Part shown: positions 6,762 to 8,726 of the stretch, one piece after another
Layout of the letters: each line of letters opens with the position of its first letter
Position numbering within the stretch: the stretch's first letter is position 1
Origin: Rhodospirillaceae bacterium
GTDB taxonomy: Bacteria; Pseudomonadota; Alphaproteobacteria; Rhodospirillales; Magnetovibrionaceae
Direction: 5' to 3'
Length of the DNA: 8,726 nucleotides
Assembly (NCBI GenBank): GCA_002401565.1
Contig: NVTL01000004.1
Coordinates: 66,440-75,165 of the forward strand
Made by a program: the position numbers and the translations under genes
Notes under the pieces: generated by a model
Database searches by the model: none
The model's input: only the letters and a program-made list of their open reading frames with translations
Told to the model about the DNA's origin: nothing

Positions 6762-7973
6762 ATGAGTTGCAAATCCATGCCTAACGAAAAGATTACAATG
6801 GATGAAATTGAGGCCGCCCTTTACGGGGGGGAATTCTGTTTTCACTTTCAGCCTAAAATCTCTTTTCAAACGGGTTTGATCACGGGCGGTGAAGCTTTGC
6901 TGCGGTGGACCAAATCAAACGGTCGCCTTATTCCGCCCGGCGACTTTTTACCTCTGGCCGAAGAAACGGGTTTTATCACCGACATCACGGCGGTGATGTT
7001 GACCGAACTGGTCCAAGACATCGCGAAAATCCGCGAACACAAACCCGACATTCAAATTGCCTTTAACGTTTCGGCCAAGGATTTGCATTCGCCCTATTTG
7101 GTTAAAATGCTGCGCAGCTTCATCGGCAACCAACTGATCAATCCCGGCAACATCCAAATTGAAATTACAGAAACAGCCATTTTGGATCGCAACGAACGCA
7201 TTCGCAAAACGCTTTTGGATTTGGTCGAATTGGGTGTCGAAATTGTCATGGATGATTTTGGTACCGGCTATTCGTCTTTGGACGTGCTCAGCCAATTGCC
7301 GTTTTCCGCACTTAAAATCGACCAAGGCGTGGTCGGGCGCATGGAAAAGGATGCCAAAAGCACGCACATTGTGCGGTCCAGCCTGCAAATGGCCCGTGCT
7401 CTTTCCATCAAAACCATTGCCGAAGGCATCGAAAACGAAGGGACCTATTCCTTTTTGCTGGCCTCTGGGTGCAGCGAAGGACAGGGGTTTTGGATGGCCA
7501 GACCTATGCCGCTGTTTGATTTCATTCGCTTACTGGAAGAAAGTCCGGCCTATCCATCTTCGGAAATCAGCTTTTTCTACATTGCGTGGATGAATCACCT
7601 AACCTACCGCGGCAAGGTTTTAGACACCGTTTACACCCTAACCATGAGCCCCCCTGATGAATGGCAGCACCTGCCCAAATTGGACCTCAGACACAGCCCC
7701 GCGCACTGCCGATTGGGGCAATGGAACCCCAACATGGGCAAAGTCGGCGTGACCAGGGACGATTACCGACGACTGGAAACCGTGCACCGGGAAATGCATG
7801 CGGCCGGCGATGCCTTAATTCAGACCGTTAAGGCCCAAACCGGCACCGAAAGCATTATCGAATCCACCGATAAATTTTTTCGCCTTTCCGAACAGGTTGA
7901 CCAAGAAGTATCGCGCATCATGTCGCAATCGTTTTCCCAAAACCTGCGCAATCGCAACACCGACAAAACCTAA
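6762..7973 (+). CDS. EAL phosphodiesterase with C-terminal CZB zinc-binding domain
   Basis: This 403-residue soluble protein combines an EAL domain (about 14-260), which hydrolyses cyclic di-GMP to pGpG, with a CZB domain (about 270-385). The EAL catalytic set looks complete: E44 (GGEALLRW), N102 (FNVSAKDL), E134 (IEITET), D164 and D165 (DDFGTGYSSL), K185 (LKIDQG), E221 (AEGIE) and Q241 (EGQGFW). An active enzyme is therefore expected. The CZB part shows the 3-His/1-Cys zinc set: H279 in the first helix (AWMNHL), C316 in HSPAHCRLGQW (311-321, matching HxxCxLGxW), and H342 and H346 (VHREMH). CZB domains are best known at the ends of chemoreceptors and of the zinc-inhibited diguanylate cyclase DgcZ. 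There is no membrane segment. The ATG at 6762 has no clear ribosome binding site; Met6 (6777) is an alternative. Readthrough from gshA, 61 bases upstream, is plausible. Both domains are confident; zinc control of activity is inferred. Confidence 0.93.
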   Translation: MSCKSMPNEKITMDEIEAALYGGEFCFHFQPKISFQTGLITGGEALLRWTKSNGRLIPPGDFLPLAEETGFITDITAVMLTELVQDIAKIREHKPDIQIAFNVSAKDLHSPYLVKMLRSFIGNQLINPGNIQIEITETAILDRNERIRKTLLDLVELGVEIVMDDFGTGYSSLDVLSQLPFSALKIDQGVVGRMEKDAKSTHIVRSSLQMARALSIKTIAEGIENEGTYSFLLASGCSEGQGFWMARPMPLFDFIRLLEESPAYPSSEISFFYIAWMNHLTYRGKVLDTVYTLTMSPPDEWQHLPKLDLRHSPAHCRLGQWNPNMGKVGVTRDDYRRLETVHREMHAAGDALIQTVKAQTGTESIIESTDKFFRLSEQVDQEVSRIMSQSFSQNLRNRNTDKT

Positions 7974-7982
7974 GAAAATGTC

Positions 7983-8042
7983 GCATTCAGGCCCCATTCA
8001 GTCGCCACGATGCAGAATGCTCGCACAAACATAGAGTTTTTT
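7983..8042 (+). terminator. Weak candidate terminator between the EAL-CZB and cytochrome genes
   Basis: GCATTC (7983-7988) and GAATGC (8015-8020) are a 6-base inverted repeat with a long 26-base loop. T-runs follow at 8037-8042 and 8045-8050, but 17 bases beyond the stem. This spacing is poor for an intrinsic terminator. No clear promoter for the cytochrome gene was found in the 92-base gap. Confidence 0.2.
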
Positions 8043-8050
8043 GCTTTTTT

Positions 8051-8057
8051 GAGGGGG
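8051..8057 (+). promoter_or_regulatory. Strong ribosome binding site of the dihaem cytochrome gene
   Basis: GAGGGGG sits eight bases before the ATG at 8066. It is the best Shine-Dalgarno sequence in the window and fixes the start of the cytochrome gene, which also opens directly into a signal peptide. Confidence 0.75.
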
Positions 8058-8065
8058 TTCCCATT

Positions 8066-8704
8066 ATGCGTTCACTTATTTTTGCGGCTTCGGTTTTGCT
8101 TTTCAGTGTGACTTCGGCTCAGGCGGGATCGCTTCCCGTGGTTAAGGACCCCGTCGCCAAAACAGAATGCAGTGATTGCCATATGGCCTATCCTCCGATT
8201 TTGTTACCCCAAGCCAGTTGGGAAAAAATTATGGGCAATCTTTCGGATCATTTCGGTGATGATGCCAGCCTTGACGACGCCACGGTAAAAGTCCTCACCG
8301 AATATTTTGTGAAAAATTCTAACGATGTTGTTTTGGCAAAGAATGAGAAAATTTTCGCCGAAATGAAAGCCCAAAAACTCAAGGAAGGCAAGCGCGTTAA
8401 ATACTTGCGTCCTCCGGGAATTTTGCGCACCGCAAAAAAATGGTCCTCTAAATTTAAACCTGAACGCATCCAAGATTTGCCCCGTTTCAAAAGCAAACAC
8501 AGCTTTTCACAACGGTGTGTTCCGGTCATCGAAAGCGTCATGAAACGGGCTAAAATTCAAACCATGGCCATGTGTTCCGATTGCCATGGCCTCATGCCCA
8601 CCACCGGTGCATCAGCGGTTGTGTTTCCCTACGTCGAAGCCCTGCCCGTGGCCGAAAGACAAGCGTTCTTTTCCGCCGAAGAGCTGAAATGCCTCGATGA
8701 ATAA
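8066..8704 (+). CDS. DHC-type periplasmic dihaem cytochrome c
   Basis: This 212-residue exported protein starts with a clear Sec signal peptide (MR, hydrophobic 3-16, cleavage likely after SAQA at residue 20). It has two CxxCH haem-attachment sites: C35-C38-H39 (CSDCHMAYPP) and C170-C173-H174 (CSDCHGLMPTTG). The region after haem 1, AYPP-LLP-SW-(I)M-L-DHFGDDASL (41-69), matches the DHC family, whose Rhodobacter sphaeroides member passes electrons to the oxygen-binding cytochrome SHP. H62 and H145 (in RFKSKH) are plausible distal ligands. Compared with the DHC proteins I recall, it is long: a Lys-rich link at about 90-135 and a 38-residue tail after haem 2, with extra cysteines C151 and C209. 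Neither SHP nor a cytochrome b561 partner is seen, but the window ends just downstream. The electron partner is unknown. Confidence 0.85.
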   Translation: MRSLIFAASVLLFSVTSAQAGSLPVVKDPVAKTECSDCHMAYPPILLPQASWEKIMGNLSDHFGDDASLDDATVKVLTEYFVKNSNDVVLAKNEKIFAEMKAQKLKEGKRVKYLRPPGILRTAKKWSSKFKPERIQDLPRFKSKHSFSQRCVPVIESVMKRAKIQTMAMCSDCHGLMPTTGASAVVFPYVEALPVAERQAFFSAEELKCLDE

Positions 8705-8707
8705 AAC

Positions 8708-8717
8708 GCCTTAAGGC
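8708..8717 (+). terminator. Short palindrome after the cytochrome gene, possible terminator at the window edge
   Basis: GCCTTAAGGC is a perfect palindrome three bases after the stop, followed by TCTACTTTT at the edge. The folded stem would be only three G/C pairs around TTAA, so it is weak, and any T-tract beyond the edge is not visible. Confidence 0.2.
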
Positions 8718-8726
8718 TCTACTTTT

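Noticed and set aside
6825..6831. Run of seven G in the EAL-CZB gene, and run of seven C at 2167-2173 in the HD-GYP gene, as phase-variation tracts
   Set aside because: Seven-base G/C runs are expected about once by chance in this length and composition. Both genes are in frame, and the tracts are shorter than typical phase-variable ones.
6948..7388. 146-codon minus-strand and 144-codon plus-strand (7159-7593) open frames within the EAL gene
   Set aside because: Both overlap the catalytic core of the EAL domain, whose motifs are all in the main frame. The alternatives show no recognisable sequence.
1..8726. CRISPR arrays, insertion sequences, tRNA genes or attachment sites
   Set aside because: No spaced direct repeats, transposase motifs, terminal inverted repeats or tRNA-like cloverleafs were found on reading both strands by eye.

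Overview
The window looks like a chromosomal stretch of a Gram-negative alphaproteobacterium, most likely a member of the Rhodospirillales or a related marine group. This rests on the plant-type glutamate-cysteine ligase, the UbiA/UbiD pair of aerobic ubiquinone synthesis, the DHC-type dihaem cytochrome c, and moderate GC with AT-rich gaps. The taxonomic call is an inference from gene families; no rRNA or other marker is present. Coding density is high. I see no tRNA, rRNA, insertion sequence, CRISPR array or prophage gene.

Layout from left to right: the first ~11 codons of an unidentified gene leaving the left edge on the minus strand (1-35); ubiD (minus, 161-1675); a divergent AT-rich promoter region (1676-1831); a GAF/HD-GYP phosphohydrolase (plus, 1832-3688); a gamma-glutamylcyclotransferase-like protein whose ATG overlaps the preceding stop by one base (plus, 3688-4350); ubiA (minus, 4345-5268), converging on that gene with a 6-base overlap; an 85-bp divergent region; gshA (plus, 5354-6700); an EAL phosphodiesterase with a C-terminal CZB zinc-binding domain (plus, 6762-7973); and a periplasmic dihaem cytochrome c (plus, 8066-8704).

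Three functional themes interleave. Ubiquinone synthesis: UbiA prenylates 4-hydroxybenzoate and UbiD decarboxylates the product. Gamma-glutamyl/glutathione metabolism: GshA makes gamma-glutamylcysteine, and the cyclotransferase-like protein may cleave gamma-glutamyl compounds. Cyclic-di-GMP turnover: the window holds two predicted phosphodiesterases of unrelated classes, HD-GYP and EAL, and no GGDEF cyclase. Both carry a sensory domain (GAF; CZB) and keep the main catalytic residues. The most notable items are the EAL-CZB fusion, which suggests zinc- or oxidant-responsive c-di-GMP degradation, the large insertion inside the HD-GYP domain, and the tight coupling of that gene to the cyclotransferase-like gene. 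I did not find a clearly new multi-gene defence or mobile system; most of the window is housekeeping and signalling.
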